Positions 8,066-16,458 of a stretch of DNA of 64,000 nt are shown one piece after another (within the stretch, counting starts at the first letter, position 1; every line of letters begins with the position of its first letter). The translations under genes were made by a program, and so were the position numbers. Under the pieces are notes generated by a model. That model did no database searches. It was not told the DNA's origin and was given only the letters and a program-made list of their open reading frames with translations. This DNA is from Opitutaceae bacterium TAV5 (lineage in GTDB: Bacteria; Verrucomicrobiota; Verrucomicrobiia; Opitutales; Opitutaceae), in contig CP007053.1 of assembly GCA_000242935.3 (NCBI GenBank), positions 3,395,001-3,459,000 of the forward strand. The letters run 5' to 3'.

Positions 8066-9463
8066 ATGAACTCCACGGCCTCTTCTTCTTTTCCTCCGAA
8101 TTTCTCCGGCGTTGTCCCTTCGCTGGCCCAAATCGCCGATTACGGTCCGCCGCGCAGCGAGGTAGGGATCGGCTGCCTCATGCCGTGGCAGGGCAAGCTC
8201 TATGTGCTCAACTACGTGTCGCACCGCAAGCAGACCGGCACCGGCACGGGGCTCAACATCATCGATGGCGATTTCAGGATGACGCGCTCGCCGGCCGCGG
8301 TCGATGGCACTTACGCGAACCGCTTCGTGCATCACGAATCGGGCCAGTTGATCATCGGTCCCCATCTGGTGGATACAAAGCACAACGTGCGCACGGTCCC
8401 GGCGCTGACCGAGGTGCGCCTGTGCGGCACGGCGCGGCATCTCACCGATCCGAAGAACCTCGTTTACATGCTGGGCATGGAGGGCGAACTCTTCGAGCTC
8501 AACGTGCACACGCTGGAGACTCGCCACCTTTTCGATCTCCAGAAAGAGCTGAAAACGCCGGGCGAGGGGAGTTGCCATTTCAAGGACTGCTTCTGCAAGG
8601 AAGGGCGTCTGGTGGTGGTGAACAACGACTACAGCGAGGCGGAGTTTCTGGGGAAGCGGCGCGAGGGCACGCTGGCCGAGTACGACGGCCGGACATGGAC
8701 GATCATCGAAAACAAGCCGTTCGTCGCGGTGAACGGGCTGGGTCACTTCGGAAACACGATTTTCGCTTCGGGCTGGGATCGCGCATCGGCGTTGCTCAAG
8801 GTGTTCACGAAGGCGGACGGGATGTGGCGCACGTACCGGCTGCCCAAGGCGTCGCATTGTTTTGACCACAAGTGGCAGACCGAATGGCCGCGTATCCGCG
8901 CCACCGAACACGAGCGTCTGCTGATGGATCACCACGGCATGTTTTACGAACTCTCGCCCTGGGCCTACGGCAACCGCGTGTGGGGCATCCGTCCGATTTC
9001 GACGCACTTGTGGGTGCATGGGGATTTTTGTTCGTGGAAGGGCATGCTCGTGATCGGCGCGGACAACGCGAGTCACGAGAGCGGCGGCAATCTGCAATGC
9101 GCCGAGCCGCAGTCGGGCCTGTGGTTCGGGCGCACCGACGATCTCTGGAAACTTGGCAAGCCGAAGGGGTGGGGAGGTCCGTGGTGGGAGGATGCGGTCG
9201 AGGCGGGCGCGCCGTCCGATCCGTATCTGATGACGGGCTTCGACAAGAAAGTCCTGCACCTGAGCCACGATGCGGACGCCGCGGTGACGTTTACCGTGGA
9301 AGTGGATTTCCTCGGCTGCGGCGAATGGAAAACGTATCAGCGAATCGAGGTTCCCGCGAAGGGCTACGTGCCCCACGTGTTTGCCGACGGCTTCAGCGCC
9401 CACTGGGTCCGCGTGACCGCAGGCGCCGCGTGCAAGGCGACGGCGCAGCTTCATTACACATAA
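8066..9463 (+). CDS. Conserved hypothetical protein, probable beta-propeller-like
   Basis: 465 residues from the ATG at 8066 (MNSTASSS); a TTG nine codons earlier is less likely. No signal peptide or membrane segment is seen, so it is probably cytoplasmic. The sequence has recurring short strands with motifs such as GKLYVLNYVS, LVYMLGMEGELFELN, GRLVVVNND and KKVLHLSHDADAAVTFTVE. These suggest a seven- or eight-bladed propeller with a terminal beta-sandwich. I do not recognise a family with known chemistry. Proteins of this kind occur in Verrucomicrobiota and Planctomycetota beside LacI regulators, and the divergent LacI gene with its palindrome argues for a sugar-controlled role (inference). 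Confidence 0.7.
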   Translation: MNSTASSSFPPNFSGVVPSLAQIADYGPPRSEVGIGCLMPWQGKLYVLNYVSHRKQTGTGTGLNIIDGDFRMTRSPAAVDGTYANRFVHHESGQLIIGPHLVDTKHNVRTVPALTEVRLCGTARHLTDPKNLVYMLGMEGELFELNVHTLETRHLFDLQKELKTPGEGSCHFKDCFCKEGRLVVVNNDYSEAEFLGKRREGTLAEYDGRTWTIIENKPFVAVNGLGHFGNTIFASGWDRASALLKVFTKADGMWRTYRLPKASHCFDHKWQTEWPRIRATEHERLLMDHHGMFYELSPWAYGNRVWGIRPISTHLWVHGDFCSWKGMLVIGADNASHESGGNLQCAEPQSGLWFGRTDDLWKLGKPKGWGGPWWEDAVEAGAPSDPYLMTGFDKKVLHLSHDADAAVTFTVEVDFLGCGEWKTYQRIEVPAKGYVPHVFADGFSAHWVRVTAGAACKATAQLHYT

Positions 9464-9566
9464 TGAAAAGATAGCGGCGTGTGGCGGGAGGCGCGGAGGG
9501 GGGATCGATGGGAGTGTGAGTGGGCGTGGATAAAAGAGGACGGTGGACGGAATTTACCGGTTGACA

Positions 9567-9599
9567 TCAAGCGCTTGAATTGATTTCAAGCGTTTGAAA
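9567..9599. promoter_or_regulatory. Tandem LacI-type operators upstream of PEP-CTERM gene A
   Basis: Two palindromes lie here. TCAAGCGCTTGA (9567-9578) is perfect. TTTCAAGCGTTTGAAA (9584-9599) has 14 of 16 positions paired. Their centres are 19 bp apart and both have a central GC or CG. A TTGACA at 9561-9566 could be the -35 box overlapped by the first site. The second site is identical, in reverse complement, to the one at 16344-16359. Confidence 0.65.
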
Positions 9600-9609
9600 A
9601 AACTCCATC

Positions 9610-10851
9610 ATGATTATCCGAAAAATGAAAAGAACAACCCTCACCCTCGCCTCCGTCGGCGCGCTTGCGTGCGGCTTTTGCTCCTCCGTATCGCATGCCC
9701 AGGAAACACTTTACTGGACAGATACCAGCACTACGTGGGCCATCGGCGTCCCTGAAACCGCTGTCTCCCCCCAATGGTCGACAACTGCCGGCGGTGCGAT
9801 GGATCAACGGTGGACGAATGGTTATTCGGCTGTGATCAATGCGAGCGACGCACAGATCATTCTGGCTCCCAATGACCGTGCCGTCAGTGTGGATACGCTT
9901 GCCATCCAGGGCGTGGCTACCCTCACCGGCAGCGGGAACAACACCCGCATTTTGACAATCACCGGTGGAGGTTCAGGTAATCTGACACTGGCGACAACGT
10001 CCGCCAGCACGGCGGTCAATGGTTCGTTTTTACGACTTGCCGGGACGAGCGCCTGGAACGGAACGATCGCCACCAGCGCTTCGGCCGGGGAGGCAGACAA
10101 GAATCGTGTGCAGATACAACAAGTGTCAGCCGTAAGCATCGCAACCAGGCTCAGGATCGATGGCGCTCGCATGGAATTGAGCGCGGGAACGTCCAACACC
10201 TACACCATCGGAGAACTGCAGGGTCTGGGGGGAGCGCTCCGCTTTGGAACCAACGCTGCCCAGACTACGACGCTGATCATAGATCAGGCGACAAATACGG
10301 CCTATGCAGGAGGATTGGAAAAAACCGGCTCGGGGTCGGCAGTATTGGTAAAAAAAGGAGAAGGAACGCTGACTCTGACCGGAAGTTCCGCACTGGACGG
10401 GTTCCAGATCGGTGCAGGCAAGCTCATCGTTGATGGAACGCTGACCGGAACTGTTGCTGTGGCGTCCGGCGCGACACTCGGTGGTGTTGGCTCGGTGGGA
10501 GCGGTGACTTTGAATGATGGGGCCGTGCTCAGTTATTCGCTCGGTGTCGGTGCGCAAAATCTCGCCGTTGCCGGTTTCGTGAAAGGCACCGATGGCACTT
10601 ATGTTTTCGATTTTGGCGGCACGGGCGCCGCAGGGGAAACCTACACCCTGAGTTCGGTGGTTGGCGGTGGTTTTGACGTATCGAATTTTTCCGCCATCAA
10701 TCTCGCTGAGGGTGTGACTGGCGTATTCTCGCTTTCCGGTTCCGAACTCAAGTTCGTGACCACAGCGATTCCCGAGCCTTCAACGTATGCGCTTCTGGCT
10801 GGCGGCGTGCTCCTCGCCGGAGCACTGGTCATGCGCATGCGCTGTCGCTGA
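9610..10851 (+). CDS. PEP-CTERM protein with autotransporter-type beta-strand repeat (cassette A)
   Basis: 413 residues. A signal peptide is seen at 1-30 (LTLASVGALACGFCSSVSHAQ). The middle is Ser/Thr/Gly/Ala-rich beta-helix-like sequence with an autotransporter-associated strand motif near residue 240-280 (KTGSGSAVLVKKGEGTLTLTG). The C-terminus is a textbook exosortase signal: IPEPSTYALL, a hydrophobic stretch, then the basic tail RMRCR. It should be exported and processed by an exosortase/EpsH system onto the cell surface or into the matrix. It begins just after tandem operators, so it is probably repressed by the LacI protein at 17649. The pseudopilin gene follows on the same strand. Confidence 0.88.
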   Translation: MIIRKMKRTTLTLASVGALACGFCSSVSHAQETLYWTDTSTTWAIGVPETAVSPQWSTTAGGAMDQRWTNGYSAVINASDAQIILAPNDRAVSVDTLAIQGVATLTGSGNNTRILTITGGGSGNLTLATTSASTAVNGSFLRLAGTSAWNGTIATSASAGEADKNRVQIQQVSAVSIATRLRIDGARMELSAGTSNTYTIGELQGLGGALRFGTNAAQTTTLIIDQATNTAYAGGLEKTGSGSAVLVKKGEGTLTLTGSSALDGFQIGAGKLIVDGTLTGTVAVASGATLGGVGSVGAVTLNDGAVLSYSLGVGAQNLAVAGFVKGTDGTYVFDFGGTGAAGETYTLSSVVGGGFDVSNFSAINLAEGVTGVFSLSGSELKFVTTAIPEPSTYALLAGGVLLAGALVMRMRCR

Positions 10852-10908
10852 CCGGTTCACGGCGGGTAATCCGTTCATGATGCGTATGACGGGTTACTTC
10901 CTGTTTCC

Positions 10909-11592
10909 ATGCCATCTCCCGTCCTCCACCCTGTCCCCCATCCCGATTTCCCAATGCATTCGATTCCCCAATCTTCCCCTCGTCCTGTTCCCCGCGATCG
11001 CGCAGCTTTCACGCTGGTCGAACTGCTCACGGTGATTGCCATCATCGGAGTATTGGCCGGCTTGATACTTGGAGCCATCGGCAGCGTCCGCAAGCGGGCG
11101 CGCGACGCCGTGTGCATTTCCAATCTCCGGCAAGTTTATGTGGCGTTGAATTTGTATGCCAACGACAACAAGGGTAAGTGGCCGACTCCACTCAGCCATG
11201 GTTCCGAATTTACCCGTTTCATTCCGGTCCGTTGGTACAACAATGGACAAGACTGGTATGGCAGTTCACAGCGAAACAAGGCTCTGGATCCCTATCTGGA
11301 TAATTTGGATGCAACCATGTGCCCGACCGTAGTGCTGCAAAAAATGCGTGGTCCTACAGAGCTGCAATACTGGTATGTGAATAGCAGCCGGGATTCCAAT
11401 GTGCCTGATCGTAACCAGACGGAACGTATCAACAATTCGGATCCTTATCCTTCCCTTGTCTGGTGCACATGGCCAAATTATTCCTCATTGGGAGCGCCCC
11501 ATTCAGGAGGACGATCGATGAATGTTCTCAACTGGGATGGCCGGGTGAAAGCCGTGCCGCACACCGAGTGGAGATCGAGTGGTTATCCGTGA
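10909..11592 (+). CDS. Type IV pseudopilin-like protein (prepilin N-methylation motif), cassette A
   Basis: 227 residues. After a 33-residue leader comes [16 protein letters not shown]: the prepilin-peptidase site would be Ala33|Phe34, with Glu38 at position +5, followed by the hydrophobic assembly helix. The remaining 170 residues form a globular domain ending with an H-x-n-DG region (PHSGGRSMNVLNWDGRVKAV) typical of the large Verrucomicrobiota/Lentisphaerota pseudopilin family. Position -1 is Ala rather than the usual Gly, as in all four such proteins here. It lies 57 bases behind the PEP-CTERM gene and is probably co-transcribed. An inner-membrane or surface fibre role is known for the family; a link to glycan handling is inferred. 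Confidence 0.85.
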   Translation: MPSPVLHPVPHPDFPMHSIPQSSPRPVPRDRAAFTLVELLTVIAIIGVLAGLILGAIGSVRKRARDAVCISNLRQVYVALNLYANDNKGKWPTPLSHGSEFTRFIPVRWYNNGQDWYGSSQRNKALDPYLDNLDATMCPTVVLQKMRGPTELQYWYVNSSRDSNVPDRNQTERINNSDPYPSLVWCTWPNYSSLGAPHSGGRSMNVLNWDGRVKAVPHTEWRSSGYP

Positions 11593-12309
11593 TAACTCCA
11601 TCCGCCGCGCGCCCTGCGCGATAAAAGGAGCGACGAAACGGATACGCAACTGGCTCCGGTCGACACGTGGGTGATGCCATCACGGATGATCGGAGCGGCT
11701 TGCATGTAGCGGTCGATGGCGGCGCGGCGTGTTTTCTTGTGATGGAGAGTAAGGGCGTGGGTGTCGCCGGAGAGCGCCATGCGGCCAGGAAAAGTAGCGG
11801 CGAATGAGTGTACTCGAGTCGATGGCGGGCATTGGTGGCGCGGAGCAGGGCCCGGACTTACACTGGTGCGGAAGAATTTGCGTGTGGAGGCGGACCCGGC
11901 GCCGAGCGGGATTTCGACTGCCGCCTGTGCGTCGGAAAAGGATTCCGGTGCATATCAGGAAATGTCCTGGACGTGGTGAGCGTGGTGTGTCGCACGCTTG
12001 CCGGCATGCCGCCTGGGCGCATGGACGTCAAAAAACCTCGCGGCACGGCGACAAGCGCCGGCCCTACAGGAATTTTCCGTCTACAATTTGGGTTATTTTG
12101 AGATGCTCCATCTCGGCCAGCGCCTGCATCGAGGGTTCGAGCCGGTGGCGCTGAAAGAACCATTTTTAAAGACAAGGCCGGGCCGTTCGATGCTCAGAAG
12201 ACAGAAGAATTTTTGACCGCCTTCGAGATGCCGGCGAAGAGATTTACCGAAAAATTCTGTCGCGCCATCCACCGTATCGCAGCCGTGGCCGACGGAGTCG
12301 TGGGGTGCG
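11593..12309. other. Noncoding or degraded stretch, no intact gene seen
   Basis: About 700 bases with only short, overlapping reading frames on both strands and no recognisable domain. A possible gene remnant is given separately at 12062-12329. I see no terminator with a T-run, no RNA gene and no operator of the types found elsewhere in the window. Confidence 0.5.
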
Positions 12310-12329
12310 TCATTGCGTGGTCAGCATGA
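12062..12329 (+). pseudogene. Possible frameshifted remnant of an unknown gene
   Basis: One frame reads VYNLGYFEMLHLGQRL and onward to ALKEPF. The adjacent frame then continues plausibly as GPFDAQKTEEFLTAFEMPAK through to a stop at 12327-12329. The change of frame is at a T/A-run near 12166. The composition looks protein-like, but I recognise no family. It overlaps the 3' end of the giant glycosidase gene by about 20 bases. Confidence 0.2.
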
Positions 12330-15300
12330 AGGCGTCGATCTGGACGCACTGGAGTCCGGTGATGAGGGCGGCCTCGGCTTCCATGGCGGCGTCGGACTGG
12401 CCGCCGAGGAGTTGGGTGTCGGCCTTGAGTTCTCCTGCGTTGCCGGGGCGCGCGATGATCTCGAGTTTATGCGTGCCGGAGGGAAGGGGAGAGGAGAGGG
12501 CAAGGCGGTGCCAGCCGACCTTGATGTTGTTCACGCCAATGCCTGCATTCCACGGGTTGAGGTGCAGGGCGTCGGAGGGCCTTTCGGCGGCGGGAATCGT
12601 GCCGACGCGTGTGCCGTCAATGCGGATTTCGAGGTCCATGGCGGGGCGATCCATGCGGCGAAGCCAGAAGGTGGCGGCGTTGCCGGGACCGGTTGTCTTG
12701 AGGGTGTAGCGGGCATGCCAGGTTTTGCCGGCGGGTGGGTTGAAATACGTATTCATGCCGATGGCGGCGCCGCCGGGACCGCTGTAACGGCTGTAACCCT
12801 CGACGCGGGGCTGGACGAAGGTGGTTTCGTCGGGCTGCTCGGCTTCCTGCCAGGCGACGACTTGCGCGGGGGCGACGCCGGCGGGCAGCCAGCGGTGCCA
12901 GGCAGGAGCATGGGCGGCGAGTAGTTGATCTACGGATATGCCGGAAAGGATCGCAGCCTCGGGCTGGCCGGTGTCAGGGTGGTGATAGCCTTTGGGCAGG
13001 TGGGCGAGGTAGTCGGGGAGGTCGCCTTTTTTCTGTTCGTAGGGCGGACGGATGAGGGTGAGGCGGTTTTCACCGGAGGAGAGTTTTTCCGGCGAGAGCG
13101 GTTTGCCTGCGAGATTGGTGGCAGTGGCGGTGGCGGGGAGGCGAACTTCGGCGCGGTCGCGCTCCACACAGGTCCAGACGAGGAGGCGTCCGTCGGGGAG
13201 GGTCTGGCCGTTGAGGGATTCGGTCTGGAAAACGCGGTAGCCGAGGATGGTTTCGCGGAACTGGTCGAGCGTCATCCATGCGGGCGCCGGCGGAATGAGG
13301 CCGATGCCGTTGGCGGTGAAACCGTCGAGCGGAGGAGTGGCGGGAGTCGTGGCGGGGGATTTCGGATTTGAGATTTCAAATTTCAGGAGGGAGGGCGAGG
13401 CATTGCGGAGGGCGTTTTTTTCGGCTTCGGTGAGGAGGTCGGTGGCGGCGAGGACGCTTTTCCAGGGGGCATCGAGGTGCATGGCGGGGACGATCCAGCG
13501 TCCGTCGGGAGCCATGCGCATCTGCGCGACGCGCTGGGTGTAGTTGCCATGCATGGCGTAGGGGAGCGGGTTGGCGGATACGATCTCGCGCTCGCGCAGG
13601 TAGGCGGGATACCAGCCGTGGACTTCAGGCAGGTAGGAGGAGAGACGAGGAGCGGCTTCGAGAGTCTTTTGCCAGGTGGCGAGCCATTCGAGCTGGCGCG
13701 GATCGCGGAGGAGTTCGGTGACCTGGAAGTTGAGCGGGGGATCGAACGCGAAGCCGAAGGTATAAAAGCCTTTGGCGCCAAATTTCAGCATCTGGTCGAA
13801 GTCGTGGAGGAGCTGGATGCGGTCGAGGTAGCCGACGTAGTTTTTCTGGCCGTCGAAGGCGGCGGCGGAGGTTTCGGTGACGAGGGTCCACTGGCGGCGG
13901 CCGGAAGCGATGGCCTGGGCGTAGGGAATGAGGGAATTGTGGTAGGCGAGGCTGTCGCCGTAGCAGTAAGGTTCGTAGCCGAGCCCGTCCTGGCCGCCGG
14001 CGAGGGCGGGGTTGATGAACCAGTCGTTGAAGAAGGTGTTGTGTTTGAGGATGACGGGGACGTCGGCGATGGATTTGAGGACGTCGGCAACGCGGCTGAT
14101 GGTTTGTTGGGCGAAGTAGCCGCGGAAAAGTTTGAGATCGCGAAGGGAGGGGGAGGGACTGCTGCCGCCGGCGAAGGCGTGGACGGAGAGGGTTTCGGAG
14201 TCGATCCAGTAAACGGTGTCGTCGGTCTCGCGCAGGGGGACGAGACGGGAGACCTGGGAGAAATCCTCGAGTCGCGCGTCGGGCCGGCGAGGTTGCCAGG
14301 CGGCGTTGAGCGCATCGATGGAGCCGTAGCGGTCGAGGAGCCAGTGTTCGTAGGAGCGGCGGACCGGGGCGTCGGTGCAGAGAGTGACGGGACGGGCGTG
14401 GAGTTCGTTCTGGAAGGGGTCGATCCAGAGGCGGAGACCGGGGCCGTAGGCGAGGCCGCCGTAGGTTTCGCGGAGGCTGGCGATGTAGTCGTCGAGGCCG
14501 GCGGAGTAGCCAATGACGTCCTGCGCGCCCATGACGAGTTGGGGCGTGTAAACGAGCGTGCGCTTGCCGGTGGTCGCGCGGAAGCGGAGGTCGAGACAGA
14601 GGTCGGTTTTGTTTTTGCCTTTGCCGTCGGGGTCGGAAGCGGGTTCCGGGACGAGGGTGCCGGAGCCTTTTTCAAGGAGGGCGTTTTTGTCGTCAAAGAG
14701 CGCCCAGAGGACGCGGTGGACAGGGCGGATGTCGGCGGTGTTGGTGGTGGTGCGGATTTTCCAGGAGTCGGCTCCGGAGGGGATCTCGACTGGGACGGTG
14801 GCGTGGTATCCGAGACTGCGATACGCGGGTGTGCTGGAAACGTGGAGGCCGTAGCGCATGCCGGCCTGCTCGGCGGCGTTGATGGTGGCGGCGAGAGCGT
14901 TGGGATCGGAGCGGAGAAAAAAGGCGTTGAAGTAGATGTCGCGCAGTCCGTAGTCGCGCAGGACCTGGAATTGGGCGCGGAGGAGATCGGTGGCGGTGCG
15001 CTTGACGGGGGAGCCATCGGGGTCGCCTTTGTTGGTTCGCCAGGTGTTGCTGGTGTTGAACATGCCGCCGACGGGAACATAAGGCGCGCCGTCCCAGAAC
15101 ATCATCCCGGAATCGTTGACGCTCCAGGGGTGGGCGCGGAGGTTTTGGGTCTCGCGATAGATGCCCCAGGCGTGGGCGAGTGGCGGGGGGTTGGCAGGGG
15201 CGGTGGAGGTGGTCAGGTCGAAGGAGGCGGTGGCCGTGGCGGCGCCGGGTTGGTCGATAGGGACGAGCTGGAGGGTAATGTTGCCGGCGGGGAGGCCGGG

Positions 15301-16323
15301 AGGAAGGTCGATGGTGTGGGTTTGCTCGCGGGTGGCCGGCGGGGGGAGAAGCTGACTGGTGTAGAGGGCGCGGTTTTGGGTGAAGCCAAGCCAGAGTTTT
15401 GTATCGGTCCAGGAGCGGTTCCAGGTGACCTTGAAGGTGAGCTGGCGGGGGGAGGAGGCGGACTCCGCCGGAATGAGTTGAATGTCGGTGATCTTGCCGT
15501 GAAGAGGGGTCCGGGTATTGGCGGCGACGAGAGTCTGGCGTTCGGTGGCCCGGCTGATTTCGTCATTGAGGGCGGCAAATTCGTGGTGCGCCCCGAGGTT
15601 CTCCATGAGGGCGCGGCGGGCGATGTCGTCGGCGCGGATGTTGAAGGCGGCGGCTTCGTCGGCGGGGAGGCGGGTGGCGAGGGCGCGGGAGAGTTGTTGT
15701 TGCTTTTCAACGACGGCGTCGGGTTTGTCGGCACCCTTGGGAGTGAAATCGCCACGGGTGAGGAGAAGGACGTCGAGAACGAAGAAAGGGATGTCGCCGC
15801 GTTTGCGGGTGCCGGTGAGCTCGATGCGGATGCGGTGTTCTCCGGGAGCAAGTTCGAGCGGGGTGGAGGTCCACGGGTGCCACTGCATGACAAAGGTCTT
15901 GTTGAAGACGGCGCGGTCGGCGGCGGGACCGGGTTGCCAGGTTTGCCAGGGCTGGTCGTCGAGCCGCCAGCGGGCGGGAGAGGACCAGTTGGGGTCGTAG
16001 TTGCGGCCCCGGAGATACCAGGGAGCGGCGGAGTCTGGCGCAGAGGTGGCGGATGCAGGGGGGATGGTGAAGGTGTATTCGATGAAAAACGACGACGAAC
16101 GGCTGGCGTCCCGCACATTCATGACGGCGGGGGCGCGCTTTTCGGAGAGGATGTCCCAGTCGGGATTGTCGGGAAAATTGGTGGCGGACGGTTTTTCAAG
16201 CCAGATGAAGGTGGCGGCGGTGGAGGGGACGGCATGCGCCGAGACGTTAAGCAATAATGCCAGCAGTACGCCTGCGGACAGGGCAAAAGGTGCGAGCGGG
16301 GAGAGGCGGAGTTTTTGTTTCAT
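12310..16323 (-). CDS. Very large secreted GH42-like glycosidase (cassette A)
   Basis: 1337 residues from the ATG at 16323. A signal peptide runs to about residue 30 (LSAGVLLALLLNVSAHA). An N-terminal beta-sandwich-like region (35-200) is followed by a Fn3-like stretch, then a clan-A TIM barrel (about 390-950). The barrel contains PVGGMFNTSNTW, FQNELH with candidate acid/base Glu640, and YEHWLLDRYGSIDALNAAW, a GH42-type helix shared with the enzyme at 27.5 kb. The C-terminus (1140-1337) is another beta-sandwich, probably carbohydrate-binding. Exact family and substrate cannot be set by eye. A LacI-type operator lies 20 bases upstream. A low-complexity insert encoding KFEISNPKS sits at 13358-13384. 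Confidence 0.7.
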   Translation of the reverse strand: MKQKLRLSPLAPFALSAGVLLALLLNVSAHAVPSTAATFIWLEKPSATNFPDNPDWDILSEKRAPAVMNVRDASRSSSFFIEYTFTIPPASATSAPDSAAPWYLRGRNYDPNWSSPARWRLDDQPWQTWQPGPAADRAVFNKTFVMQWHPWTSTPLELAPGEHRIRIELTGTRKRGDIPFFVLDVLLLTRGDFTPKGADKPDAVVEKQQQLSRALATRLPADEAAAFNIRADDIARRALMENLGAHHEFAALNDEISRATERQTLVAANTRTPLHGKITDIQLIPAESASSPRQLTFKVTWNRSWTDTKLWLGFTQNRALYTSQLLPPPATREQTHTIDLPPGLPAGNITLQLVPIDQPGAATATASFDLTTSTAPANPPPLAHAWGIYRETQNLRAHPWSVNDSGMMFWDGAPYVPVGGMFNTSNTWRTNKGDPDGSPVKRTATDLLRAQFQVLRDYGLRDIYFNAFFLRSDPNALAATINAAEQAGMRYGLHVSSTPAYRSLGYHATVPVEIPSGADSWKIRTTTNTADIRPVHRVLWALFDDKNALLEKGSGTLVPEPASDPDGKGKNKTDLCLDLRFRATTGKRTLVYTPQLVMGAQDVIGYSAGLDDYIASLRETYGGLAYGPGLRLWIDPFQNELHARPVTLCTDAPVRRSYEHWLLDRYGSIDALNAAWQPRRPDARLEDFSQVSRLVPLRETDDTVYWIDSETLSVHAFAGGSSPSPSLRDLKLFRGYFAQQTISRVADVLKSIADVPVILKHNTFFNDWFINPALAGGQDGLGYEPYCYGDSLAYHNSLIPYAQAIASGRRQWTLVTETSAAAFDGQKNYVGYLDRIQLLHDFDQMLKFGAKGFYTFGFAFDPPLNFQVTELLRDPRQLEWLATWQKTLEAAPRLSSYLPEVHGWYPAYLREREIVSANPLPYAMHGNYTQRVAQMRMAPDGRWIVPAMHLDAPWKSVLAATDLLTEAEKNALRNASPSLLKFEISNPKSPATTPATPPLDGFTANGIGLIPPAPAWMTLDQFRETILGYRVFQTESLNGQTLPDGRLLVWTCVERDRAEVRLPATATATNLAGKPLSPEKLSSGENRLTLIRPPYEQKKGDLPDYLAHLPKGYHHPDTGQPEAAILSGISVDQLLAAHAPAWHRWLPAGVAPAQVVAWQEAEQPDETTFVQPRVEGYSRYSGPGGAAIGMNTYFNPPAGKTWHARYTLKTTGPGNAATFWLRRMDRPAMDLEIRIDGTRVGTIPAAERPSDALHLNPWNAGIGVNNIKVGWHRLALSSPLPSGTHKLEIIARPGNAGELKADTQLLGGQSDAAMEAEAALITGLQCVQIDAFMLTTQ

Positions 16324-16342
16324 GAAGAGGATATGAATTATG

Positions 16343-16360
16343 TTTTCAAACGCTTGAAAA
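16343..16360. promoter_or_regulatory. LacI-type operator between glycosidase and SGNH hydrolase genes
   Basis: TTTTCAAACGCTTGAAAA is palindromic at 16 of 18 positions with a central CG. Its inner 16 bases equal the reverse complement of the site at 9584-9599. It lies in the divergent promoter region (starts 16323 minus, 16459 plus) and can serve both genes. Confidence 0.65.
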
Positions 16361-16458
16361 AATTCAATTCTTTTCTCTCCGATTTCTGTTTCGCGGGTTT
16401 TTTGCCGTGTTGCAGGCAATCGGAGATATCCGGGCGAGCAGCCCGTCGCCGCTTCCGT

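Noticed and set aside
9561-9589. Sigma-70 promoter starting with TTGACA
   Set aside because: The -35 is perfect but no acceptable -10 hexamer lies 16-18 bases downstream, so I mention it only in the operator entry.
13477-16257. 926-codon open frame on the plus strand opposite the giant glycosidase
   Set aside because: Gly/Val/Glu-rich shadow of the GC-rich minus-strand gene. It has no domain, no signal and no start context, while the minus frame shows signal peptide, barrel motifs and catalytic Glu.
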